From: Symsagittifera roscoffensis
Lineage: Eukaryota; Xenacoelomorpha; Acoela; Convolutidae
Assembly: GCF_963678635.1 (NCBI RefSeq)
Contig: NC_087066.1
Span: 5,795,954-5,859,953, forward strand
DNA: 64,000 nt
Direction of reading: 5' to 3'
Below the pieces are notes generated by a model. That model searched no databases. It worked only from the letters and a program-made list of their open reading frames with translations, and had not been told where the DNA came from. Positions 1-10,390 of this stretch are shown here, piece by piece. The number at the start of each line of letters is the position of its first letter. The first letter of the stretch is position 1. The position numbers were made by a program, and so were the translations under genes.

Positions 1-4
1 ATTT

Positions 5-109
5 CAGTTACAGGACTCGTCAATAAGATCTACAAGGCAACAATTAGAAGCCCCAACTTGGGGCTTTTAATTCTTGCCTTGTAGATCTAATTGACGAGTC
101 CTGTAACTG
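5..109. repeat. Near-perfect 105-nt palindromic hairpin (MITE-like)
   Basis: Two 36-nt arms (5-40 and 74-109) are reverse complements with one mismatch. The outer ends read CAGTTACAGGACTCG and CGAGTCCTGTAACTG. The loop holds a second small hairpin (GCCCCAA/TTGGGGC), so almost the whole segment folds on itself. The size and shape suit a foldback MITE. The CAG...CTG ends recall hAT elements, but the left flank is cut by the window edge, so no target duplication can be tested. Confidence 0.75.
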
Positions 110-858
110 CAGTCCTGAAGTTTTTTTTAAAAAAAACACCCGGGTTGATAAAAATTGCGTGTCACTTAATTCTTGAAGAAAATGTTATTCCCTGTGCAAG
201 AAAATTATACCAATAAACACCAGATTAGTTAGATACAACCAAAACCCTATTACGAAGACGACCGATAATTGTGTTGTTTGCCCAAATCCCATTTTTTCCT
301 GATACCATTTTCAATTTTCTGACTGTTTTACTCTAGACATATCGCTGGTTCTAGACAATCGTAAATTAATTGAAAAACACTTGATGAATTAAAAACACTC
401 TATCGACTTGAATGGACGCAATTTAATCTTTTTTAGGAACGTCAAACCATCTGGTTGACACTACACGACTCGTTTTGTTTCCTATGATGTATCTGGTAAA
501 AAAAAAATACTACATGACATTTATAATTGATACATAACCGATTGATTCTCAAAATGGAGATCATTGTTCGACTGCCTGCTATTCGATTGTCTTGCGAAAC
601 AATGGAGTCTTTTGTGCTCAAAAACCTGCTTCACAATTCCAAACACATTGTAGAAATCCCTAATTTGGTGTTAACTTATATACCCTGTTAAAAACAAAAA
701 ACGTAAAAACTAAAATCCGCGAGAAAAATTTACATTACCAAGTTACGAAAACAACGGCTAAAGCATTTCGACCGACAAAAATTAATTTTTTGGAAGTTTC
801 AAAAAGAAAGATATCAAAATTCTATTAAACGCAGACAAACTTTAGATAAACGGGAGAA
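110..858. other. Intergenic DNA upstream of gene 1
   Basis: AT-rich sequence with no coding signal on either strand. It should contain the promoter and 5' UTR of the gene starting at 859. A TATATA run lies near 674, but no convincing core promoter can be fixed by eye. Confidence 0.4.
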
Positions 859-3457
859 ATGGAACCCTGGATACTTCGGTTATTACTGGTTATAACAGTT
901 GTAACTAATGTGGTCTACTCTTGTTACCAGAGCAGTTGGTGTGTGGAAGAGGACTGGCTCGCCCCACCTGGGACCCTGGGCGGTGACAGTGACTGTGTCA
1001 AGAAGTCCAGAGTGAAGTCTGGACAGGGGTTCTGTGTGGTCCAGAGGGATGCCACCAACGGGCATCCCGTGGTAAGTAAATTTTTTCCAGTTCGAAAAAA
1101 TTATTAATGCACACATATGGTGTTGATGACAGAATAGCTGCAGTAGATCACGAGGTCGAGGGAGGCCCCCCCCCATCCCCCCCCCCCCCCACCTCACATA
1201 AGCATCTATTTATTGGTGTAACGAGGGGGTTTTACAAGGCTAAGTATGAAGATCAAATATGTTTGCATAGCCTTATTAGTCCACCTATATTGCTTGCCCA
1301 TTTCTAAAAAATCGGACAATGTGAACAGAAGAATTATTTGTAAAAGTTCACAGGTGGGGGAGAAGAAAAGCGCCCTTGAATTTGACTTTTTCATCCTTGC
1401 TTTGGTACCGTTTTCCAACACTCATTTGGAGCACTTAAAGTTTTTCAAAAACCTGAATTTTTCTTCGATTTTTTGGCCTGTTCTTCAATGAAAACTAACG
1501 AGAGCATTTGTGCATCTTTTCAAATTTTTATTCCCGCGACGTGCAGAAAATGTGACGTGAAACCCATGGAAAGAGCCTTTTTATTTATTCGAGAGAGCTC
1601 GGAAAAATAGTTTAAAATACAAACCGACGAAAACGAACTGTCTGCTATGATCAATTAAGCCTTTCAACTTGAACTCCTGTTCTTGAAATGGAGTATGGGC
1701 CGGATATATTTACATGTACACTTTTTGCAGAGATACCGTGCGATCTCGCCTGGCAGTGACGTCAGTCCTCACGACATCTGCTTCGAGTACGGCATCTCCC
1801 CCGTGGAGAAGGACGAATTCCTCGTCTGTGTGGGGGAGGAGTGCAACAGAGCTGACAACATAGCGGGGGAGCCATTCCTCAAGTGTGCACAGATCGAGAA
1901 CATGTTTGGAAAAGACGAGGACCAAAATCAGGCATGATACCTTCATCACCATCGGGTATTTTCCATTATAGCCCCCCCCCCCAGCTTATTAAAAATGTAT
2001 AGCCCTCCCCCCCCCCCCCCCCACACTATGATTTCATGGGGACGATACTTTTCTGGCGGGCTATAATGGGAAATTTAGTCATCATACACTTTTACTCTTC
2101 ATAAAGATACAATAAATTTGACCAAAAATTGTCAACATTTTGACAAAAAAAGCAAATAGTGTTTATAAAACAATCGGTTTTTTAGGAGATTTAAAAAAAC
2201 TATATTTTTTTCTCAATTGTCACAATGATAATGGTGCTGTTGCTGCATATTTGTTCAATAAATTAATGTTTTTTTTCCAAATTGTTTTTTACAAGTACCT
2301 TTTCCAAAATTGAAAACTGTAAAAAAAGTTTTAAAAAAGCGCAAAAAGATATAAATCATTCTCTACGTTTCCTCAGGGATCCGGTACAAACGACGCCCCG
2401 ATTGAGGCTGCCAATCATGGAATCCCAATTGTTGTCGTGGTCACAGACGAAAACGACACGGAGGTTGAGACGGAGGACTCATTCCAAGTGTCTAGTTCGA
2501 ACCCAAAGTGTCCCTCTGACTTCAAAGGTGTGGAAGAGACTGTTCTACAGGCCACTTTGGGCAAACTGGACTACATTTGTCCAAGCGCAAAGTAAGTTTG
2601 TCAAAATTGAAAAACTAATTATGTTTGACTGGTACCGTCTGTCTGTTAGGCCGTTCTTTTGGCTTTGACCTTCAAGGTCAGTAACTTACCTATTTCTCTT
2701 AATTTAAATAGCTTTTATAAAGTTAATTTAACTAGGCCTTAATTTATATAATCAGTGTAGATTTAGATAATCATCTAGATTTAGAGTTATAATCAGTGAC
2801 TTGTTTAGTTTATATAATCCTCCAGCATGAAGGCTTCCTTCAGAATTAGTTTGCTATTTCACAAAAAATTTTAACAAGAAAAAATAGCCAACAAATTTAT
2901 CCATCTCCAAACACTTTCTAGTCCAGTTTTTTTTGTCATGCAAAGTCATTTTCTATACATTGACTGCAATAGAGAAAAAAAATTTTGATTTCTTTCACTC
3001 AAAACTTGAGAAAATGCAAAAATTTTAACGTAAATAAAAACTGTGTAAATAACTTTAAAATGGAAGGGCTAGCAGTTCAAGCTAGCACAAATTTAAATTT
3101 AAACAGCTCCGAATATTAAACAAATAGTACCTAAAGTAAGAAATTATATAGTTTCCATTTTTGGTTCTTGAAGTTGGAAATGTTACGAAAAACTCAAAAT
3201 AAAAAAAAGCTAGAAAAAAAATCGAAACTATGATTTTTTTCTCCAGTGCGGCTATAATAAATCTGCTGGCCGACTACTGTGAGGGTCGCACGTACAGTGG
3301 GTGGGTGTCCCCCTTGACCAAAGTGGACGGGATTCTGGACTTCTGTGGAATCACTCTTCGGCCCAGAGGAGTCCCGGAAGAGGACAATGAAGATGACAAA
3401 GAGGAAGAAAAACAGATGGGATTCTGGACCAAAATTTGGCATAGTATTTTTGGATGA
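859..3457 (+). CDS. Secreted cysteine-rich protein, 4 exons, 279 aa, N-terminal Ly6/three-finger-like pattern
   Basis: The exon model is 859-1071, 1731-1931, 2377-2591 and 3247-3457 (stop TGA); phases join exactly (0, 0, 2) to give 840 nt. The donor sites are GTAAGT, GCATGA and GTAAGT. The acceptors are TTTTTGCAG, TTTCCTCAG and TTTCTCCAG. The start is the first ATG and is followed by a hydrophobic signal peptide (residues 4-20, cleavage probably just before Cys22). Cysteines fall at 22, 28, 46, 59, 88, 104, 109 and 123. CVGEECN at 104-110 matches the C-x4-C-N end of Ly6/uPAR/three-finger domains. Residues ~139-250 form a second region with four cysteines that I do not recognise. The C-terminus is acidic (PEEDNEDDKEEE), then GFWTKIWHSIFG. 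No further membrane segment or GPI tail is visible, so it is probably secreted. The three-finger assignment is an inference from spacing only. Confidence 0.75.
1158..1374. repeat. Poly-C-ended MITE-like repeat in intron 1 of gene 1
   Basis: The left end is C-rich (GGCCCCCCCCC, then CACCTCACATAAG). The right end has AGGTGGGGGAGAAG. The internal stretch GTGTAACGAGG...TTTTACAAGG recurs, inverted, in the hairpin element at 56573-56781. This is therefore a diverged second copy. Its boundaries are approximate. Confidence 0.5.
1932..2376 (+). other. GC-AG intron (intron 2 of gene 1)
   Basis: Exon 2 stays open only to 1937, and no GT donor exists near its end. A GC donor in the context CAG|GCATGA at 1932 joins in phase 0 to the acceptor TTTCCTCAG at 2376. 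The following exon is open and coding-like, so this is the simplest splice. GC-AG introns are a known minor class of U2 introns. Confidence 0.6.
1957..2076. repeat. Short inverted-repeat element with poly-C tracts in intron 2
   Basis: ATTTTCCATTATAGCCCC at the left is mirrored by GGGCTATAATGGGAAAT at 2058-2074. Two long C runs (about 1971-1981 and 2006-2022) lie between the arms. It looks like a ~120-bp foldback MITE. Confidence 0.6.
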
Positions 3458-5362
3458 AGCTAGAGACATTATAATAATTAACTGATACACTAAATAGATA
3501 AATCATTAACCAGACAGGGAAAAAGATTGCACAAAACTGGTTTCAGGAAATTTTAATTGCTGCGACTTATTATAATTGAACTTAATCAGCGCAAGAATCT
3601 CTAATGGTTTACATGGTGGAGGATTTTATTGAAATGGAAGAAGTTTAATTTTAGAGTTTAATATACAAATGTTGTATTGCCAACTGATTAGTAGTTCTAA
3701 GTTAACCCAATGAACACCGTGAATTCACAAAAAAATTTTCGAAAAAGAAGTGGTTTGAAAATATTTCTAAAAAAAATAGAAAAAAATAGAAGTTACTAAG
3801 CCTCGATAATCAGAAGACTTGAGCAGTTGCTGTAGCTATTTCAGTGATGTTACATAGTTGATTTATCTCTGTAACAGTGCTGTTTTTTATCGCTGATTTA
3901 TCTCTGATCAGAGATAAATTGACGCTGGCGCAGTATCGTAACAGTACTGCTTTTTACTGCAAGAGTACTGCAACAGTACTGATTTTCACTGCAATATTGA
4001 CCCAGGCTGCTCTAAAATCAGTTCTGAATAATTTAAGAAAAATGACTTCATATCTGAAATTTTGTTTTCTGGCTTAAAAAATACAATTTTGACCAACTTA
4101 GGTGTTTCAGTGCTTTACGTGTTCAACTAGACACTAGCAATTCCTGAACAAAATATCTCGTCAGTCGTTGCTGCGATATGTTTCCCTAATAAAAAGAGAG
4201 ACATGGAAGTGCATGAAAATACAAGTTTTGATAGATTGATGAATGATTATTAATATATATTTCTAAAAAGTGGACTATAGGTATAGTTTGAAAAAACTAA
4301 AATAAAAGAATCAATTTTTTAATCTCGAATTATAGTTGATTATTCCAGCAAAAAGTCAAACATTGCAAATTCACAAAATTGCCCCAAATGGATAGAATAT
4401 GTGCATAAAACATGGAATGTAAAAATGAAATGTGGAACCTTCAAGAATGGGTTATTTCAGTTTTTCTAGATCTGTTTTAATTTGAAAAATTTTCGTTTTT
4501 CATGTATTATGAGATCTGAACAACCCTATTTCAGTTTGAATTTTCAGATCAAAAAAACAATAAAGGAAAGTATACAGAATTTCTGATCTTTTCCCAAGAT
4601 TTTACTCTTTACTGGTAGGAACTTTCACCACTTCGTTTTAGTTTTGAAAATAGATGAGTGACATCATCTTAATAAAAACAAGCAAATTGGGAGAATGACC
4701 AAAAACTGCATACGCAAGTTAACAAACTCATAAAACAGTTTCGCGTTTATTTGGCTTAATCGACCAAAAAATATATGAAATTAGTTTTTTTAGCTTTTTC
4801 AACGCCCTATTAAAGTTTTTTAAAAAATCTGAATGGGCTGACTAAATGTAATCTTTTTATCCCTAACTAGCTGACCAAAGAATGAAGCATCAGAAAAAAG
4901 CAAATTCATTTAACTTTTCAGAACTATCAATAAAAAAAGACTCGAAGTTAATTGTCATGCGGTTAAATCTGTCCATAAACAAAGTAAGGATCTACCAGAA
5001 TCGAAAATTTTTTACTCGTGAATATTTCCCTTTTCACCTCTTCACGTTCCTCCCAGATAATGGGGTCGTAGTAACTATCATAACACAGGGGAGGGTGAAT
5101 CTGGAAGTCGCAATTTGCCAGGAGTGGCTTTGAGACTGCCAAACCAGGGAACCTCCGGGTAAAAAGATGTAAGTTGAATAAAATAGAGAGATATGATATT
5201 CAGGTGAAAAAAACTGATCCGAAACATGGATAGCAGAAGAAGCCTAAATCCAAGGAACCGATGATGATTAAAGCCTCTAACTTTAGAAAAGAAATCCTGC
5301 CAAATCAAGCTTTGAAGAAGCTACAAAATAGCTATATCTAACCATGCAGGCGGCAAGACATT
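3458..5362. other. Intergenic, no gene recognised
   Basis: AT-rich DNA between gene 1 and the BEL/Pao element. No canonical AATAAA lies close after the gene 1 stop. The only structured part is around 3865-3990, with repeated AACAGTACTG-like motifs beside a palindrome. Short open frames here have no coding look. Confidence 0.4.
3896..3919. repeat. 24-bp perfect palindrome
   Basis: The two 12-nt halves are exact reverse complements, centred on TGATCA. Around it are several copies of a (G/C)AACAGTACTG-type motif (3873-3983). Function unknown; it may be part of a decayed repeat. Confidence 0.6.
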
Positions 5363-5367
5363 CAAAG

Positions 5368-5685
5368 TGTTGCAATGCAAATGTAGAGTATATATGCATA
5401 TAAAACAAGAGTATAAATGTATATAAAATAAGCACAGTACATATAAAATAAGCACACCGACCGGTTTTTGTGGCTAGCTTGCGCCAAATGATCTTAAAAA
5501 AGTCGTTGTATAAAGGTCAAAGAGTGACTGAAACAATCGTACCGAAACAATCGTAAGTTGATTTTGTGATCTTGATTATGCAAACCGTTTACAGTTGCTT
5601 ATTTCTTGTTATGTGTGGTGTGTTTACCGAAAAATACCCATAATTAAATTTGTTTAATACAGTTTTTTCAGAGATTGAGCGAACA
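5368..5685 (+). repeat. 5' LTR of BEL/Pao element
   Basis: 318 bp, TGTTGCAATGC...GAGCGAACA. It matches the 3' LTR over its whole length. Near its start it carries repeated TATAAA-containing motifs (three GCATATAAAA/ACATATAAAA-like copies at about 5394-5450) that are plausible U3 promoter elements. Confidence 0.93.
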
Positions 5686-5688
5686 TTT

Positions 5689-5706
5689 TGGCGCCCCACA
5701 AGGGAC
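5689..5706 (+). promoter_or_regulatory. tRNA primer binding site
   Basis: TGGCGCCCCACAAGGGAC begins three bases after the 5' LTR. The TGG start pairs with a tRNA CCA end. TGGCGCC and GGGAC at the two ends resemble the tRNA-Lys type site, but the middle differs, so the primer tRNA is not identified. Confidence 0.75.
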
Positions 5707-5830
5707 CGATTGTTCTATTAACGAGTGACACCGAAGTCTATTTTTCACGAAGTCGGTCGACACAATTATTCACGACTTATCGGACACTTATTTACGCATT
5801 TGCACAAAGGACCGAAGACCGAAACAGAAT

Positions 5831-5955
5831 GCCCGAGTGTCTAGTTGGCCGATTGACCAGTTAGCCGAGTGTCTAGTTGGCCGATTGCCGATTATCTATA
5901 TGGCCGATTGTCCAGTTGGCCGAGTGTCCAGTTGGTCGAGTGTCCAAATAGCCGA
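5831..5955. repeat. Short tandem repeats in BEL leader
   Basis: About six diverged copies of a 16-18 bp unit of the form GCCGAGTGTCCAGTTG / GCCGATTGTCTAGTTG follow each other in the untranslated leader. Confidence 0.75.
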
Positions 5956-6607
5956 AAGTTGTCTGTAAGCCGACAGACGACAAAGCAGACAGACGAAAGA
6001 ACAGACTGGCGGAAGAGAGGCCTGTTCAGGTGTCCGGATTGTTGACTTTTGGTTCAAGTGCAGCTGTGTTTTTCTCGGCACCCGAAGTTTTTGGATTTTT
6101 TTCCCGGTGACGCCAATCTCCGATTAAAAACTGTAAAAAGTTTCCAAAAACTTTTAAAACTTTCCATTTGTGCTATAGTTTTATATACGATGTACTATAT
6201 GCTAGAATTTTTCCCGCAAGCTAGCACCCGGTAATTTTTCTCAATACCCAAAAATTTTTGGACAGTTCCGTTGAACTGAAATATCTTACAGTCGGTACAT
6301 AGACGAACTGACTTGACATTTTTTCTCGATACCGAAATTTTTGGATATATGTGAACGGAATATTATTCCGTGAAATCGGAACATAGACAAGAGGTATGGA
6401 CTAGTTTTTTGGATTGGTTTATGACTCGAACCTGCTGACCAAAATTTTCCCAAAAATTTTTCGAAAAAAGTTTAAAAAAATTGCCAAAAAGTCCTCAAAA
6501 CGTCCCCAAAATTCTGCGAAACTGTGCTGTAACATGACACCAACCTTATGGTAAGTGGTCTGGTAGCAAAATATTGGGCAAATTAAGTGAAACTGTGATT
6601 GGTGAAA

Positions 6608-6839
6608 TAGGCCATTGGTGAAACTGAAAGCCAGTTCGCTTCAAGTAAATCAAGGCCGTTTCAGGCCATCCGTTTATTGACTTCGTTGCATGACAGTAAA
6701 ATTAAGTGGTCAGGTACTGTGATTAGGCCATTGGTGAAACTGAAAACCAGTTCGCTTCAAGTAAATCAAGGCCGTTTCAGCCCATCCGATTATTGACTTC
6801 GTTGCGTGACAGTAAAATTAAGTGGTCAGGTACGGTGAT
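6608..6839. repeat. Tandem duplication, 2 x 116 bp, in BEL leader
   Basis: The block beginning TAGGCCATTGGTGAAACTG at 6608 is repeated 116 bp later at 6724. Both copies contain CCAGTTCGCTTCAAG, ATTGACTTCGTTGC and TTAAGTGGTCAGGTAC. Only a few bases differ between them. Confidence 0.85.
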
Positions 6840-6977
6840 ATTAAGTGAGTTAAGTTGAATTTTTTCATCCTCAGGTTTACTCCGTGTGTGTTGTTGGAGT
6901 TCAGCCGACCTACTTAATTTTCCAACCCCATTGGTACTTAAGCGTAACGAAGCCGTCGCATAGGTCCCCTTAAGTAT

Positions 6978-7577
6978 ATGATATTTATTCTAAGAGCTAG
7001 TTCCTTGGATCACGCGCTCCGAAAACTTACCGCTCCGTCTCAAAAGCTCGTCAAAGATACTTGCTCTACCAAGCCAGTGTTAAGTTTAAACTTTAACGCT
7101 AGGGACTCCCAGAGAGCAATACAGTACTACCTTCATCACTACTTGTCTCAACGTAACGACTTTGTAATTTGGCACGACGCCATTAATAACTCGATAAGTA
7201 GGCACCGCAGTAACAATAACCGCAAGCTGAGTAGTGAGCAACTTGTCAATTTGTTATTAAGGTATAGGACAAACATTTGTGTCTTCGTATGCTGTAGACG
7301 GAAAAGAACCGAGGATATAGAGGAAAGTTTAGGTTCAACAGGTATTCTCGTTCTGAACGTCGTTAAAGACTTTATATCTAAGCGTAAGGCTAAGGACCAG
7401 GTACTAATTGAGAAGTACAAGGAGCTTCACCAGCCTCCTTCCCTTGAGTTAAAGACTCTCCTGCTTCTAAGGCGTTATAGCGCTAATCTTAACACCCTTA
7501 AGACACGTAAGAAGCAGAACCGCTTACCCCTCAAAGCTCGGAAAGCTATAAAAATAAGCTTCAGGCAGAAGCTTTGA
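6978..7577 (+). CDS. Extra ORF upstream of gag in BEL/Pao element, 199 aa, unknown function
   Basis: An uninterrupted 199-codon frame between leader and gag, inside the element and on its sense strand. The protein is basic and rich in Arg, Lys and Leu. The segment FVIWHDAINNSIS at about residues 62-74 is followed by a Leu-rich stretch, an RRKRTEDIEESLGSTGIL segment, a VVKDFIS motif and a basic C-terminus. It shows no zinc knuckle, protease, RT or integrase motif. I do not recognise the family; the WHD-x2-NNS core could belong to a hydrolase-like fold, but that is a guess. It has stayed open while gag and pol around it are broken, which may be chance or may mark a captured accessory protein. 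Canonical BEL/Pao elements code only Gag-Pol, sometimes with Env. Confidence 0.6.
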   Translation: MIFILRASSLDHALRKLTAPSQKLVKDTCSTKPVLSLNFNARDSQRAIQYYLHHYLSQRNDFVIWHDAINNSISRHRSNNNRKLSSEQLVNLLLRYRTNICVFVCCRRKRTEDIEESLGSTGILVLNVVKDFISKRKAKDQVLIEKYKELHQPPSLELKTLLLLRRYSANLNTLKTRKKQNRLPLKARKAIKISFRQKL

Positions 7578-7714
7578 GACACCAAGATCCCCCATCTTGT
7601 AAGCTAATGTTGATTTATTAATGCAAATTTAATCACGTACCAAAACAGTATCTTATTTTAATGATTGTTTTCTATAAGTGAGCATCCGTAGAGTATTGTC
7701 AACTTCTGAAAAAT

Positions 7715-10390
7715 ATGGACGAAAAATTCCAAAGTAAGATACGCAAGTTCTTTGAAACCCATCTAAATCTAGAAAATGAGCTGCTTAAAGGTCACTCATT
7801 ATTACTTGAGTACATTGAGAATAAGTGTCGCACCATAAAAACTGACAAACCTGATTACAAATGTAAATTTGCGTTGGAAAAAGCTGTCGATGTCAATGAG
7901 CAATTAATTAGGTTAGCGGGAAAAACGGAAAACCCTGAAAAAATTATTGCTCAGCAAGACCTTTGGCTTAAGAAAGTAAGCGAATTGAACGATAAAGTAA
8001 TGCATGAAGCTCAGAGTTAAAAGATGAGCCTTCAACCTTTGTCATTTCCAGCATTCGGCATTACAGGGAGCAAGGGATCTTTACAACAAACTAGGTCTGA
8101 GACATCCTCCCGCTCGCACAAAACAAGAGAATCGGAGGCACGAGTATCTGAAAACAGATCTAAAGTCTCTAATAAGTCTAAGGAAAGTAGAAAACGTGAG
8201 TCACATAAGTCTGATAAATCTGCTTCCACTCGTCATACCTCGACTGTTCACACTATGTCATCAAGTGAGAAACGGCATGAGTTATCTTAGATAAAACGAC
8301 GCCATGAGGAGCTGGAAAGGCAGTATCAAGTATCTTTAATACTTAAAGAGCAAGAAAACCGTCTTAAGTTCGAACGAACCAGCTTGAACTAGAGCAATTG
8401 GCTGAAAGACATAAAAAGCAACTAATTGAAATGGAACTGAAAGCGTTTGAACTTGAGGACAATTCATCTGAGGTTAGCGAGAAGGTAGCGGAAAGTAACT
8501 CGACAGAAGTAAGTCAACCTTTTTCAAAAGTAGCAACCGATCGGACTAATGATTGCGTAGACTCTGTTAGTTCACAAACACCTCCTGACGTTGCTAGTGC
8601 GCCAGGTTTACTGGCCTTCACTCCTGTACCAATTTCGTCGGAACCGACGACTTCCGCACACCTCGCTCAAGCAACAACAACAAGTTTTAGTCATAACCAT
8701 GAGCACACTGCATTTAGTGACCCTGGAATCCATAGTCATGGATATCGGGCTATGCCTCAAATTGGCAGTGCAACCCTTTTGCCATTGCAAGCTTCTGTTT
8801 CATCTGTTTCAGTCCAATTTAACAATATGCATTCTAGTGCACACGTGTTACCACCACCGTCTGCTTTTCCTTTACAGACCATGAGTTCAAACATAACTAA
8901 TGGTAGTTTTGCCATCGCGCAACCGGAATCATTACCTTTCCCAATGTTACCGGCACAACCCGGTTCTGGTTTTGTTTCTTTGTCACCTGCATTTGCTGGT
9001 GGTGGCTTCTCATCTTCTGGAGTAAACCCAACGCCGGTTTTCTTTTCGGCACCTAATTGCCATGCAGCGCCAGTCCAGACGCAACATAATCTTCCCTTTG
9101 TTCCGCAAACTGTGTCACCTAATTTTAACGATTACTACACAAATGATGCAAACTTATGGCGATTGGTAGCTATAACTCCAATCGTCACGCCTGCTCAGTG
9201 TTGTAATGCTGGAAACATTTTTTCTAATGTGACAACTGTTGTCCCATCGTGTAACACCGCCGCTCCGTATACTAGTGGTAGGACTGTGTATTTTAAAACT
9301 CCCCCAGTTCATCCACAACATGTTCCGCATTTTGTCAATCATACTAATACTGGTTATCAGCCAGTCAACGAAGACTACGCACCGCCTTCGGCTTATCCAA
9401 ACCAAAGTTGTTCATCGGATCGACCTCTCTCTGCTCGTGAATTGGCGGAATTTTTTATGCATAGCAGCAAAGATCATCTTCCTGAATGGAAGTTAGCCCA
9501 TTTTGACGGCAACCCGTTAAGCTGGCCCGAATGGTTTGGTCAGCTTAAGTCCACCGTTGATTCCGCTGTTCTCACCGATGATACAAAACTGACATACTTA
9601 AAAACGCAATTGCAAAGCAAAAACCGCAATTGCGGAATTTAGTTATAGTGGCGTTATGTAAAAGGATGCACTGGTCACGTTGCAACGGAAGTTTGGGCAA
9701 CCACATGCCATTGTTGGTGCGCATCTTGATAAGCTGAATACTTTTCCTCCACTTAAGATGCACAATTTGGAAAATGTCATTAGTTTCTCCTCTGCCATAT
9801 TTGACCTCGTAGCAGTTTTCAAATCATTGTCATTCAACGATCATCTGAGTGTTAACCTGTTGAACCAAGCTGCTAGTAAACTTCCACCTAACCTCAAGGA
9901 AGCTTGGTCAATGCATACTGTTAGGCATAATTGGCAGCGACCAACACTCTTAGACTTTAATAACTGGTTGAAAGCGAAAGCCGAGGGGCATGAAAGATTA
10001 CATGTACTCAACTCTAAGGCAAAAAACGAGGAGCCATTTAAACGAAAAACAACTAAAATTTTTGCAGCCAATAGCCAGGTAACTAGTAAGGCTCAGGATA
10101 AGTCTAAGTTTCCGCCGTGGGTTTTGTGTAAGGGTAGTCACGCCTTGTGGAACTGTGCCGTTTTCAAGGAAAAGAATGCTACTCAGCGAGCAAAATACGT
10201 AGCTGAACAGAAACTTTGCTTCGCTTGCCTCAATGGCAATCATAGTTTCCGGCAATGTTCTAGAGCGAAAAAATGCCCAAAACCAGAGTGTGATAGCACA
10301 CATAACGTCTTGCTCCATGGTAGGAGTCCTTGCCCGCAATCAAATTTCGCTCCGTTTTTTGTGACGGACGATACCAATTCCGATGTGGTA
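7715..10390 (+). pseudogene. BEL/Pao gag, broken
   Basis: Starts with ATG at 7715 (MDEKFQSKIRK). The frame runs with two in-frame stops (TAA 8018, TAG 8288), then shifts near 8380 (the LEQLAERHKKQ coiled-coil part lies in another frame), continues to 9642, and shifts again before 9680. A Ser/Thr/Pro-rich middle is followed by the conserved region WKLAHFDGNPLSWPEWFGQL (about 9488-9547), typical of the DUF1759 part of BEL/Pao Gag. Near 10215-10290 are Cys/His motifs (CFACLNGNHSFRQC, then KKCPKPEC) of the zinc-binding end of Gag. This is the RNA-packaging protein of the element. It cannot be made as one polypeptide from this copy. Confidence 0.88.

Noticed and set aside
883-1197. Minus-strand ORF over exon 1 of gene 1
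   Set aside because: Shadow of the coding exon; the plus-strand splice model explains the region.
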